Of a DNA stretch of 64,000 bases, positions 7,972 through 16,161 are shown one piece after another. The notes below the pieces were generated by a model, which ran no database searches, had not been told where the DNA came from, and worked only from the letters and a program-made list of their open reading frames with translations. Within the stretch, counting starts at the first letter, position 1, and each line of letters begins with the position of its first letter. Position numbers and translations under genes: made by a program. This DNA is from Anaerolineae bacterium (GTDB taxonomy: Bacteria; Chloroflexota; Anaerolineae; Aggregatilineales; Phototrophicaceae). The stretch spans positions 30,072 through 94,071 of the forward strand of contig JAHDWN010000007.1 in assembly GCA_023382675.1 (NCBI GenBank). Reading direction: 5' to 3'.

Positions 7972-9015
7972 TCAGTTGCCGCGCCTTCGGAATAGTCCTG
8001 CCAGCCAATCAGCAATGAAACCCGCGCCAGCAAAGAAAATGAATGTCATGATGAAGAGCGGCAGGCTGAAATAGTTTTCGCAGTTGTAAAAATCGTAACA
8101 GCTTTGCGCACTATTTGCGAAGGCGTAGCCGATCAACACCCCGAGAACGACGCCAATAAGCTTGAGGTTGCAGCCAGCGCCCCGGCGTGCGGGAATTGGC
8201 TGTTGCGACACTTGCGCCTGAGTCGTGCTGGATGGTGGGACTACCTGTCTCGGTTCAATAACGGTCGCAGGACCTGTCGAGCTACCGCCAGACTTCGGTA
8301 AGGGAGGAGTGCTGGTGGTTGAAATGCCCAACTTCAACTTGATTTCAGGCGGAAGATCTTCGAGTGTGCGATCGATTTCCTGCGCGATTTGGGCAAGCGC
8401 TGTCGGATGTTGTTTCAGCGTAAGCATATGACGATAGGCGTCTTGCGCCTCATCGGGCTTTGTCAAGTAATGCTTCAGTTTCCCTACAAGTGACCACTGC
8501 GTATCCATGTCCAGCCGTTCCGCCTGAAGCTGTTGCCTGATACCACTTAAAGGTGGCATCGGTGCTTCCGGCGCCACGGGCAACGGCACGGGCAGAGGCG
8601 ATGGCGGCTCCAATGTCTTGAGCGCGTCAAGCAGTTTCTGAAATGCCGCTTTGTCCTGTGTTCTATAATCCACAATCTGTTTGCGCTGCAAACGCGGATC
8701 GAGATCGGCTGGCACCAAATCCCCGGCAACCCAGACGGGCAGAATGCGTTTGTTCAGACTGAAGGCATAACGCCATTCGCGGTCGCATGCGTCCGATTCC
8801 AATGACTGTGGTGAGAGTGCAAACACAAATAGATCGCAATCTTGCAGCGCGCCGAGAATGGCATTCCACCAGTCGTGCCCCCCGGTGATTTCCTGATCGA
8901 ACCAGACCTTGTACTGAGTGGAAGGCGATATCGCTCGCACAGCGGTCTCTAAATCGGCGGCGAGCGCCTTCACGTAGTCACGGTTCTTACTGCTGTAGCT
9001 TATGAATACTTTCAT
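7972..9015 (-). CDS. TIR-domain protein with C-terminal membrane helices
   Basis: 347 aa. Residues 1-135 are a TIR domain (MKVFISYSSKNRDYV start). WFDQEITGG is the BB-loop region, and SLESDACDREW gives the expected catalytic glutamate, E80, of NAD-hydrolysing TIRs. A Pro-rich linker is followed by a helical stretch (about 160-230) that looks TPR-like, a second Pro/Ser/Thr linker, and two likely membrane helices near 283-300 and 316-340 ending in LFRRRGN. The start at 9015 is chosen because the TIR domain begins there; the frame is open upstream to 9225. Base composition is AT-richer than the neighbours. A membrane-linked signalling or defence NADase is inferred from the family; no partner gene is adjacent. 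Confidence 0.8.
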   Translation of the reverse strand: MKVFISYSSKNRDYVKALAADLETAVRAISPSTQYKVWFDQEITGGHDWWNAILGALQDCDLFVFALSPQSLESDACDREWRYAFSLNKRILPVWVAGDLVPADLDPRLQRKQIVDYRTQDKAAFQKLLDALKTLEPPSPLPVPLPVAPEAPMPPLSGIRQQLQAERLDMDTQWSLVGKLKHYLTKPDEAQDAYRHMLTLKQHPTALAQIAQEIDRTLEDLPPEIKLKLGISTTSTPPLPKSGGSSTGPATVIEPRQVVPPSSTTQAQVSQQPIPARRGAGCNLKLIGVVLGVLIGYAFANSAQSCYDFYNCENYFSLPLFIMTFIFFAGAGFIADWLAGLFRRRGN

Positions 9016-9327
9016 TTCTTCTCGCATCCTTTCGGAGTGAAAGGGAAGAGAGTAGATTGTGACTGTATGTTCATGCAGCACACGGAATGCAGCAATCTTC
9101 GGGCATTGAACATGCGTTATGTCGCCGCGCAACCACGCACGATCATTTTGATGATAGTCAAAAGTACTTTGAACGTCTATTATGTGAAGAGTGTCACAAG
9201 ATTTGGGCGTTAGAGCGCGCATCACCGAAAAGTGGATTCACACGGCTTGTGTTGAGAGGATCTATCATGAGCGTGGGCCGAAGCGAGTAGCGCTTCGTGG
9301 GGAGAGGAAGTTTCGAGCGCAAGTCCC
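9016..9327. other. AT-richer intergenic stretch upstream of the TIR gene
   Basis: No convincing gene. It presumably holds the TIR promoter on the minus strand. A short hairpin (GAAGCG / CGCTTC) occurs near 9282-9297. Confidence 0.4.
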
Positions 9328-9510
9328 GGGCAATTCCCCCCATCCCGCGGCATAATGGAAGCAGCGCAAACACACATACGCGCTGAGAGAGACCATGCCT
9401 GACCCCAAACGCATTCTCATCTTTGTCGCCGACCTTGGCTTCGGCGCAGCGCTGCCAACGCGATCAAGACGGCGCTGCTCAACCAGCATGGCGAGGCGTG
9501 CAGCGTGAAG
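9328..9510 (+). repeat. Left copy of an imperfect direct repeat (about 183 bp)
   Basis: Near-identical to 14952-15138 in the same orientation, covering the promoter region and first about 39 codons of the glycosyltransferase gene at 15020. Shared landmarks are GCGGCATAATGGAAGCAGCG, CGCTGAGAGA, and ATGCCTGACC. The two copies flank the whole imuA-imuB-dnaE2 operon. Confidence 0.85.
9395..9510 (+). pseudogene. Truncated, frameshifted 5' fragment of the 15020 glycosyltransferase gene
   Basis: The fragment starts ATGCCTGACC and encodes MPDPKRILIFVADLGFG, matching the gene at 15020 almost exactly. A 4-base deletion after GGCTTCGGC then shifts the frame, and homology stops after about 115 coding bases. 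It cannot make a functional product. It marks the left end of the direct repeat around the mutasome operon. Confidence 0.85.
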
Positions 9511-9567
9511 AAGTAACAGCTGATGTTGAGAATTGAGATGATACGCGAGAGCTACCATCGTTTGCAA

Positions 9568-12500
9568 TCAAACATTCGGCACAGGCGAAGCGCGATCGCA
9601 CAGGATGTTGATGACGCCCTCATCGCGTTCGACGATCCCGCTCACCCACAGCACAGGTGCGCAGCGCAAGACATCTTTGTAGCGCTTGTAAACACGCGGG
9701 CGGACAATCACGTTCATCATGCCCGCGCTGTCTTCCAGGGTGATGAAATGGAAGCCCTTGGCCGTCGGCGGTGCCTGGTGCATGACCGTCTCTCCGGCTA
9801 CGTCCACCCGCGCGCCGGAACGCAGCTGGGCCAGATCGTGGCTGCCACAGATGCCACGTGATTTCGTCCACTGCCGGTAATGTGTCATCAGGTGTGGCCC
9901 GGTTGCGATGCCGACGTAGCGTGCTTCGAGCGTGAATTCCTCTAAGGGTGTCAGCGGTTTCAGATCAAGCTGCTCGTCGTCAAACGTCAATCCCAGAGCA
10001 TTCTCCCCCATCAGTGTACGCGCTTCCCAGAGCAGCTTCCGGCGGTTGCGCTCCCAACTGTCGCACGCGCCGACGACGATCAGCCGGGTGAGCAGGCGCG
10101 GCGGAATGTGTGTCCGACACACGAAGTCAGCCAGATCGCGAAATGCGCCGTTCTGTCGCGCCGCCTCGATGCGCTGGCCCAGGCTCTCACCGATGCCCTG
10201 GACGTAGGCAATGCCCAGCCGGATGCTGCCCCCCTCGACCGTGCAGCGGGTTGCGCTCTGGTTGACGTCCACGCCGAGGACGGGGATGCCATGCCGCCGT
10301 GCATCATTGGCGACGACGGCGGGTGTCCAGAAGCCCATCGGCTGATGATTCAGAATTGCCGTCAGAAAGGCAGCCGGATGATAGCGCTTGAGATAGGCGG
10401 ACTGGTAAACCAGCACCGCGAAGGCGGCGGCATGGGACTTTGGGAACGAATACCCACCAAAAGCCGTCAGACTGTCGAAGACGGCCTGGGCGACGTGCTC
10501 CAGGACATCTTGCTGCTGTGCCCCAGCCACAAATTCCTCACGCAGCCGCTCGATCGCTTCCGGCGCACGTTTTGCGCCCAATGCGCGCCGCAGCAGTTCC
10601 CCCTGTCCCGGCGTGAACCCGGCCAGATCGCGGGCGACCTTGAGCACTTGCTCTTGAAAGAGGATGACGCCCAACGTCTCTTCCAGGGCGGCTTCCAGGC
10701 GCGGATGTGGGTAGATGACCGGCTCTGCCCCGCGCCGCCGCCGCAGATATGGATGCACCATGTTGCCCTGGACGGGGCCGGGACGGATCAACGAGATCGA
10801 GACAATCACGTCGTTGAACGTTTTCGGCTTCAGGCGCGGCAGCGTCTGTGCCTGCGCCCGGCTCTCGACCTGGAACACGCCAATCGTGTCCGCCCGTTCC
10901 AGCATCTTGTAGAGTGCCGGGTCATCTGTTGGCAGCCGGTCGAGATCGAGCTTCTCTCCGGTGGTCGCCTCAATGATCCTGACCGCCTCGTCGATAGCCG
11001 ACAGCATCCGTAAGCCAAGAATATCGATCTTGACGATACCCGCCTCTTCCAGAGCCTCTTTGTCCCATTGGACGACGGTTCGCCCTTCCATCGTCGCCGG
11101 TTCGGTCGGCAGCCGCAGCGCCAATGGCGCGCCCGTGATGACCATGCCGCCGTTGTGGACGCCGAGATGGCGCGGATGCCCTCGTAGCGCCTCGCTCAAG
11201 CGCACCAATTCACGGGCATAAGGCGAATTGGACGGCAGTGGCCGGTCAAGCTCGATAGCCAGCAGCGCGTCGTCCACCAGATGCGGCGATAACCCCAACG
11301 CCTTGCCGACCTCGCGCACGCTGCTGCGTCGCCGGTAGGTGACAAACGTGCAGGCCATCGCTGCGTGGTCGCGCCCGTACTTGTCGTAGACGTATTGGAT
11401 GACCTCCTCCCGGCGGGCGGCGTCGAAGTCGATGTCGATGTCGGGCACGGAGACGCGCTCCTCGGAGAGAAAGCGCTCGAAGACGAGGTTATGCGTCAGA
11501 GGGTCAACCGGGCTGATGCCCAGAAGATATGCCACCAGCGAATTGGCCGCCGAGCCACGTCCCTGGCAGCGAATCCCTTGCGCACGCGCGAAATCCACAA
11601 CGTCCGCTACGAGCAGAAAGTAGTTGGCGAGTCTGGCGCGCTCGATCACGGCCAGTTCATGGTCGAGCAGCGCGCGCACTTCGTCACGCCGATCCAGACG
11701 CCGCGACAACAGCGCCGCCTCGCAGCGCGCTTTCAGGTGCGAAATGGCGCTCTGCCCGCCCGAAGTCGCACTTGCGGGTAAATCCTGTACGCCAAAGGTG
11801 GGCGTGAAATGGCAGCGTTCAGCCAGGCGCTCGGTCGCGCGGATGGCCTCCGGATAATGCTTGAACAACGCCGCCATCTCCGCCTGAGATTTGAGGTAAT
11901 ACTCCGAATTGGGACGCCGGACGTGATGCGACGTATCCAGGGTCGTGTGTGTGCGGATGCAGACGACGACGTCTTGCAGCTCGTGCTCGTCGCGGCAGGC
12001 ATAATGCACGTTGTTGGTGGCGACATAGGCCAGTTCGAGCGACTGCGCGATGGCGACCTGGCGCGCATTCAGCCGCGTATCCTGCGGCAGCAGATGATGC
12101 TGAAGCTCGATGACGAAGTTGTCACGCCCGAACCAGTCGCGATAACGCGCCGCGATGTCACGCGCTTCCATCAGCCGGTCGGCGAGGATAGCCTGAGCGA
12201 TGCCCCCCTGCCGGCAGCCGGATAGCGCGATCAGCCCGGCAGCATGGCTTTCGAGTGCGCGTTCCGGCAGCGCCGCCTCGCCTTTGGGCGCGTTCGCCCG
12301 CGCCATCGTGATCAGCGAGCACAGGTTTGACCAGCCCTCCGCCGCCTCTACCAGCAGCGTCAGATGCGAGTCATCTTCCAGCGTCATTTCCGCGCCGACA
12401 ATCGGTTTGATCCCTTGCGCGCGCGCGGCAGCCACAAACGCCATCACGCCGTAGATCGCGTTGTGGTCGGTCAGCGCCAGGGCGGGCATGTTCAAGTGCG

Positions 12501-12582
12501 CCGCCTGCCTGACGAGCGCTTCAGGCGACGACACGCCATCCAGCAGGCTGTAATACGAGTGCGTGTGCAGATGGACGAACAT
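9568..12582 (-). CDS. dnaE2: Error-prone DNA polymerase III alpha subunit (DnaE2/ImuC)
   Basis: The polymerase of the SOS mutasome, which carries out translesion synthesis with ImuA and ImuB. The 1004-aa product begins with a PHP domain (HLHTHSYYSLLDG). It has the C-family polymerase acidic motif PDIDIDFD near residue 378, a finger domain, helix-hairpin-helix region, and a C-terminal OB-fold (VDVAGETVMHQAPPTAKGFHF). Length and context fit DnaE2 rather than replicative DnaE1, which is about 1150 aa. Its ATG overlaps the stop of the small upstream gene by one base (TGATG). The operon is probably LexA-controlled. It ends 58 bases from the glycosyltransferase remnant. Confidence 0.92.
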   Translation of the reverse strand: MFVHLHTHSYYSLLDGVSSPEALVRQAAHLNMPALALTDHNAIYGVMAFVAAARAQGIKPIVGAEMTLEDDSHLTLLVEAAEGWSNLCSLITMARANAPKGEAALPERALESHAAGLIALSGCRQGGIAQAILADRLMEARDIAARYRDWFGRDNFVIELQHHLLPQDTRLNARQVAIAQSLELAYVATNNVHYACRDEHELQDVVVCIRTHTTLDTSHHVRRPNSEYYLKSQAEMAALFKHYPEAIRATERLAERCHFTPTFGVQDLPASATSGGQSAISHLKARCEAALLSRRLDRRDEVRALLDHELAVIERARLANYFLLVADVVDFARAQGIRCQGRGSAANSLVAYLLGISPVDPLTHNLVFERFLSEERVSVPDIDIDFDAARREEVIQYVYDKYGRDHAAMACTFVTYRRRSSVREVGKALGLSPHLVDDALLAIELDRPLPSNSPYARELVRLSEALRGHPRHLGVHNGGMVITGAPLALRLPTEPATMEGRTVVQWDKEALEEAGIVKIDILGLRMLSAIDEAVRIIEATTGEKLDLDRLPTDDPALYKMLERADTIGVFQVESRAQAQTLPRLKPKTFNDVIVSISLIRPGPVQGNMVHPYLRRRRGAEPVIYPHPRLEAALEETLGVILFQEQVLKVARDLAGFTPGQGELLRRALGAKRAPEAIERLREEFVAGAQQQDVLEHVAQAVFDSLTAFGGYSFPKSHAAAFAVLVYQSAYLKRYHPAAFLTAILNHQPMGFWTPAVVANDARRHGIPVLGVDVNQSATRCTVEGGSIRLGIAYVQGIGESLGQRIEAARQNGAFRDLADFVCRTHIPPRLLTRLIVVGACDSWERNRRKLLWEARTLMGENALGLTFDDEQLDLKPLTPLEEFTLEARYVGIATGPHLMTHYRQWTKSRGICGSHDLAQLRSGARVDVAGETVMHQAPPTAKGFHFITLEDSAGMMNVIVRPRVYKRYKDVLRCAPVLWVSGIVERDEGVINILCDRASPVPNV

Positions 12583-12833
12583 CAGTCATACACCCGCTGC
12601 AAATACCATGCGCCGCTCACATTGTTGCGGAAAATGATGACCAGCAGCCCGGTTTCGGTGGCGAGTTTGTAGTAGGTGCGATGCTTGCGCCCATGCCACC
12701 AGCCATCGTCGACCACCCACGTATCGACCCACTCCCTGACCCGATGCCGCCCGTGCCAGACAAGCTCGGTTGGTCGGTCGTCTTGATCCACGGAGGCGCT
12801 AATCGGCAGGCCATCCGCCCAGAACTGCGTCAT
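12582..12833 (-). CDS. Small DUF6504-like protein embedded in the mutasome operon
   Basis: 83 aa, rich in Trp and aromatic residues (VVDDGWWHGRKHRTYYKL, then GAWYLQRVYD at the end). It resembles the DUF6504 family often encoded next to imuB or dnaE2. The gene is locked between imuB (4-base ATGA overlap) and dnaE2 (1-base overlap), so its product is likely made in step with both. Function unknown; a small accessory of the ImuB/DnaE2 complex is inferred from position only. Confidence 0.7.
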   Translation of the reverse strand: MTQFWADGLPISASVDQDDRPTELVWHGRHRVREWVDTWVVDDGWWHGRKHRTYYKLATETGLLVIIFRNNVSGAWYLQRVYD

Positions 12834-14047
12834 GCAATCGACACCTCGCTGACACGGAAGCGCTGCTCCAAAGCGAGATGCTCACGTTCCCACACCTCGA
12901 ATGCGTACAGGCTGTGAGCGTCGACTCGATCCACCAGGACAGTGAGCAAGTCTTCACGCGAGTGCGGGGTCGGGGCGGGCGTGCCGAACAAATCGAGCTG
13001 CTGCCAGGCGACCGGCGCAAGATCGCGCGCCATGACGGCGATACCGGTCACACCTGCCCCGACCTCCATTTGAGCACGCAGGCGCATCAACGCGCGCCCG
13101 ATGATCGCCCGGTGGCTCGTCGGCTCATGCAGCCTGCGTTGTCCGGTCACAGGCTGGCCGCGCTCAAGCATGAGGCTCAATTCCAGTATCTGCAGCGTTT
13201 CGTTGGATGCTGCCAGACGCTGCGTGAGTTCTTCCGCGATTTCCGAGAGGATGATATCCAGGTGCAGGCTGTTCTCGATCACGCTTTCAAAGCTGCGCTC
13301 GATGCGCTCCGTTCGCGCAACGGGTTTGGGAATGACTTTGCGCGGATCATCACCCTGCGCGATCCGGTGTGCCAGCTGTCCGCGCTTACCGTCAAGCACC
13401 GCCACCGCGGCGCGCGGCAGGTCGGCAACCTGACTGATAGTGGTCATGCCAAGCAACTGCAAATGCTCAATCGCATCGCGCGCGAGCGGCAGCAAGGCCA
13501 GCGAAAGCCGGGCCAAAAAGGCGCGCTCGTCACCGCGCCGGACAAGTACCGGCGCGTTCGCCGTGGCTTTGTGCGCGGCCACGGTCGCGGGGAATTTACC
13601 GGCGGCCAGGCCGAAAACGGCGTTCAACGAAAACTGTCGCGAGAGGCTTTCGCCAAGTTCCCCTACCAGAACCAGCGCATCCCGCGGCGCGAGTTTGCCA
13701 ATGTCGAGATACCAGGACGCGGCTGACAGCGGCAGCGCTGGATTGGGCTGCATGCGCTTGTGCCAGAAAGGCGCAATCGGTTCGACGTAGGTCGTCAGCG
13801 TATGCAGCTCGCGCTCGATGGCTTCCGCCAGTTCTCGATAAGGCGCTTCGCGAAAAGATACGACCGCTGCATCCGGGCAGACCGATCTGGCCTGGCGCAG
13901 ACGCTGCCCACGGGTGACGCCCAGACGAACGGCGGCAGCCGAGGCGCTGACTACCGTGTCCTGGTCGCTCGCCAACAAAACATAGCGGTTCTTCTCCGCC
14001 CGCTCCACATAGGACACAACATCAGGCACGACAGCACAGACGATCAC
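12830..14047 (-). CDS. imuB: ImuB, inactive Y-family polymerase homologue
   Basis: Scaffold of the ImuA-ImuB-DnaE2 mutasome. The 405-aa product follows the Y-family layout, but the catalytic acids are missing: the N-terminal strand reads IVCAVVPDVVSYVE without the D-x-D/N pattern, and the SxDE motif is replaced by SAASWYLDIG (108-117). A clamp-binding peptide QLDLF lies at 350-354, matching how ImuB links DnaE2 to the beta clamp in other bacteria. It starts with GTG, overlapping imuA's stop by four bases (GTGA). Strong call from the set of three genes together. Confidence 0.88.
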   Translation of the reverse strand: MIVCAVVPDVVSYVERAEKNRYVLLASDQDTVVSASAAAVRLGVTRGQRLRQARSVCPDAAVVSFREAPYRELAEAIERELHTLTTYVEPIAPFWHKRMQPNPALPLSAASWYLDIGKLAPRDALVLVGELGESLSRQFSLNAVFGLAAGKFPATVAAHKATANAPVLVRRGDERAFLARLSLALLPLARDAIEHLQLLGMTTISQVADLPRAAVAVLDGKRGQLAHRIAQGDDPRKVIPKPVARTERIERSFESVIENSLHLDIILSEIAEELTQRLAASNETLQILELSLMLERGQPVTGQRRLHEPTSHRAIIGRALMRLRAQMEVGAGVTGIAVMARDLAPVAWQQLDLFGTPAPTPHSREDLLTVLVDRVDAHSLYAFEVWEREHLALEQRFRVSEVSIA

Positions 14048-14769
14048 ACGGCACCCCCGGCGAAACTATCCGGAAACACCAGATCGAGCGTGAGGGTTTG
14101 CCCGACGAGGCCACCCAGATTGCGCTCCACACGCACACTTGTCCGGCAGCCGGTGATTTCGCCCTCCTTGCGCGTCCACGTCTGGCGCTGGAACGACAGC
14201 CGCACAGCGGCGTGTTGGTGAGCCAACGTTGGCAGCCCTTTTCCCGACAAGAGCAGCAGGATGATAGTCTCTGTCGCCGTCAGCAGGGACGCCATTTGTC
14301 GCAACGCTTCACGCGCCCGTTCCGCATCGGTAGGCGGGACAATCTCTGGCAGATCGAGCAGGATCAGGCACGGGATGCGGCTGCCGATCACGTCACGCAT
14401 GAGCGCCAGAGAGGCATCAAGCGGTGAGCGAACCAACAGCATGTCGTCGTGTGAGACGCCTAGATGAGTGAGATAATCCGGATCTGAGTGATTATCGACA
14501 TCCAAATAGACGACAATTACACCGTCTCTCTGAGCGGCTGCTAGCGCCGAAAATGCCAGCGTCGTTTTCCCGGACGTGGGTCGCCCCAGGAATTCTGTCA
14601 TCCTGCCGCGTGGGATGCCGCCGGATAGCAGCTGGTCGAGAGCACTGTAGCCCGTGGGCAGATACGACCGGGCGACGTAGTCGCTGGCACGCACCACACT
14701 TCGCTGTCCCCAACGCTCGCGGATGGCCGCGAGAACATGGTCTAGATTATCGGTCTGGATGGCCTTCAT
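14044..14769 (-). CDS. imuA: ImuA, RecA-like mutasome protein
   Basis: First gene of the mutasome operon; a RecA/SulA-like ATPase-fold protein that partners ImuB. 241 aa from the preferred start at 14769 (MKAIQTDNLDHVL), which has AGGAA eight bases upstream; another ATG exists at 14787. The Walker-A-like motif is GRPTSGKTTLAF, followed by a strand with YLDVDNHSDP. A LexA-type box lies about 80 bases upstream. Named by homology of layout (RecA-like + ImuB + DnaE2); ImuA proteins vary widely, so the symbol is a family-level call. Confidence 0.8.
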   Translation of the reverse strand: MKAIQTDNLDHVLAAIRERWGQRSVVRASDYVARSYLPTGYSALDQLLSGGIPRGRMTEFLGRPTSGKTTLAFSALAAAQRDGVIVVYLDVDNHSDPDYLTHLGVSHDDMLLVRSPLDASLALMRDVIGSRIPCLILLDLPEIVPPTDAERAREALRQMASLLTATETIILLLLSGKGLPTLAHQHAAVRLSFQRQTWTRKEGEITGCRTSVRVERNLGGLVGQTLTLDLVFPDSFAGGAV

Positions 14770-14846
14770 TGGGGTTCCTAGAAACATGCTCTGTTAGAAA
14801 ACTGTAATCTCAACAAGCGTAGCACACAAGTTCTGCTTTTGGGATA

Positions 14847-14858
14847 GAACACTTGTTT
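14847..14858 (-). promoter_or_regulatory. Candidate LexA (SOS) box upstream of imuA
   Basis: GAACACTTGTTT matches the Gram-positive-type LexA operator GAAC-N4-GTTC at 7 of 8 fixed positions. Its place before an imuA-imuB-dnaE2 operon, classically SOS-induced, supports the call. Confidence 0.5.
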
Positions 14859-14951
14859 TGTATTTGATACGAAGTTCGTTTGAATAGGGCAAGATCATTT
14901 CCCTGCCAGCAGCCTTGCCTCGCTTCGGACGCGTGTCACTAATCATCCATT

Positions 14952-15138
14952 CGGGCTTTTCCCATCATCTCGCGGCATAATGGAAGCAGCGCAGAATCGT
15001 ACATGCGCTGAGAGAAGACATGCCTGACCTCAAACGTATTCTCATCTTTGTCGCTGACCTTGGCTTCGGCCACCGCAGCGCCGCCAACGCCATCAAGACG
15101 GCGCTGCTCAACCAGCACGGCGCTGCGTGCAGCGTCGA
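14952..15138 (+). repeat. Right copy of the imperfect direct repeat
   Basis: Intact parent of the 9328-9510 copy, covering the upstream region and start of the glycosyltransferase gene. The conserved non-coding part includes a CATAAT at 14976-14981, which could be the -10 box of that gene. Confidence 0.85.
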
Positions 15139-16150
15139 GATCGTCAACCCGATGGACAGCCCGCACACGCCGTCGTTCTTCCGCAGCAGCCAGCAGGAAT
15201 ATGACCACTGGGTGCGCGAACTGCCCGATCTCTACCAGATCAACTACGAGATCAGCGATACGCCCATGGTCTCCTCGCTCTACGAGAGCGCCTACGTGCT
15301 CATGCTGCTGCGGGCGATCCTGGATACGTTGAGCCGTTTCGAGCCGGATGTCATCGTCGTCGTTCAGCAAACGTTTCTCGCGCCGTTGGACGCGGCTTTC
15401 ACACTGCTCAACAAGCGTGTGCCGGTCGTCACCGTCATCACCGATCTCACAACCATTCACCGCATGTGGTTTCACCCCGTCTCGACCTACTGCGTCGTGC
15501 CGACCGACGACGCTCGTGTCCAGGCGCTCGCCGCTGGGCTGAGCAAAGCGCAGGTCAAGCAGGTCGGCATCCCGGTCAACCCGGCGTTCATGCTCGAACA
15601 GCGCAGCAAGGCAGACATCCGCGCCGAAAACGGCTGGGCGCAGGATATGACGACTGTGCTGGCAGTCGGCAGCAAGCGCACGCGCCAGTTGACCGACATG
15701 CTGCGCATCCTGAATCATTCCGGGCTGCCACTGCAACTGGTGGTTGTTGCTGGCGGCGATGAAGAGCTGCATCAGGAACTTGAACGCACGGACTGGCATC
15801 TGCCGGCGCGAGTCTATGCCTACGCCGACAACATGCCCGCCCTGATGCGCGCGGCGGATGTGATCATGTGCAAGGCGGGCGGCCTGATCGTATCCGAGGC
15901 GCTCGCCGCCGGGCTGCCGATCCTGCTGTTCGACGTGATCGAAGGCCAGGAGACCGGCAATGCCGATTACGTCGTCGAGCAGGGCGCGGGCGTGCTGGCG
16001 CATGAGCTGATCACGCTGCTGGAGACGCTGTTTCACTGGCTGCAGCATGACCAGGCCGGGCTGCGTAAAACGGCGGCACAGAGCAAACGTACTGGCCGCC
16101 CAAATGCCGCCTACGAGATTGCCAAACTGATCTGGAAAGCCACGGAATAA
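15020..16150 (+). CDS. MGDG-synthase-like glycosyltransferase (GT28/MurG type)
   Basis: 376 aa. The N-terminal domain (RILIFVADLGFGHRSAANAI) matches the MGDG_synth family that binds diacylglycerol. The C-terminal GT-B domain has CKAGGLIVSEALAAGLPILL, the nucleotide-sugar binding loop of MurG-like enzymes. It most likely transfers glucose or galactose to diacylglycerol at the inner face of the membrane to make a glycolipid. A broken copy of its 5' end lies at 9395. The next gene follows after 11 bases, so the two may be cotranscribed. The exact sugar cannot be told from sequence. Confidence 0.82.
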   Translation: MPDLKRILIFVADLGFGHRSAANAIKTALLNQHGAACSVEIVNPMDSPHTPSFFRSSQQEYDHWVRELPDLYQINYEISDTPMVSSLYESAYVLMLLRAILDTLSRFEPDVIVVVQQTFLAPLDAAFTLLNKRVPVVTVITDLTTIHRMWFHPVSTYCVVPTDDARVQALAAGLSKAQVKQVGIPVNPAFMLEQRSKADIRAENGWAQDMTTVLAVGSKRTRQLTDMLRILNHSGLPLQLVVVAGGDEELHQELERTDWHLPARVYAYADNMPALMRAADVIMCKAGGLIVSEALAAGLPILLFDVIEGQETGNADYVVEQGAGVLAHELITLLETLFHWLQHDQAGLRKTAAQSKRTGRPNAAYEIAKLIWKATE

Positions 16151-16161
16151 TCAGGATCGAC

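Noticed and set aside
7754-8008. 84-codon minus-strand frame between lysC and the TIR gene
   Set aside because: Overlaps the TIR gene's end, no ribosome site, no family match; kept as a non-coding gap.
14939-16048. 369-codon minus-strand frame opposite the glycosyltransferase
   Set aside because: Shadow of the MGDG-type gene; the plus strand has the conserved motifs.
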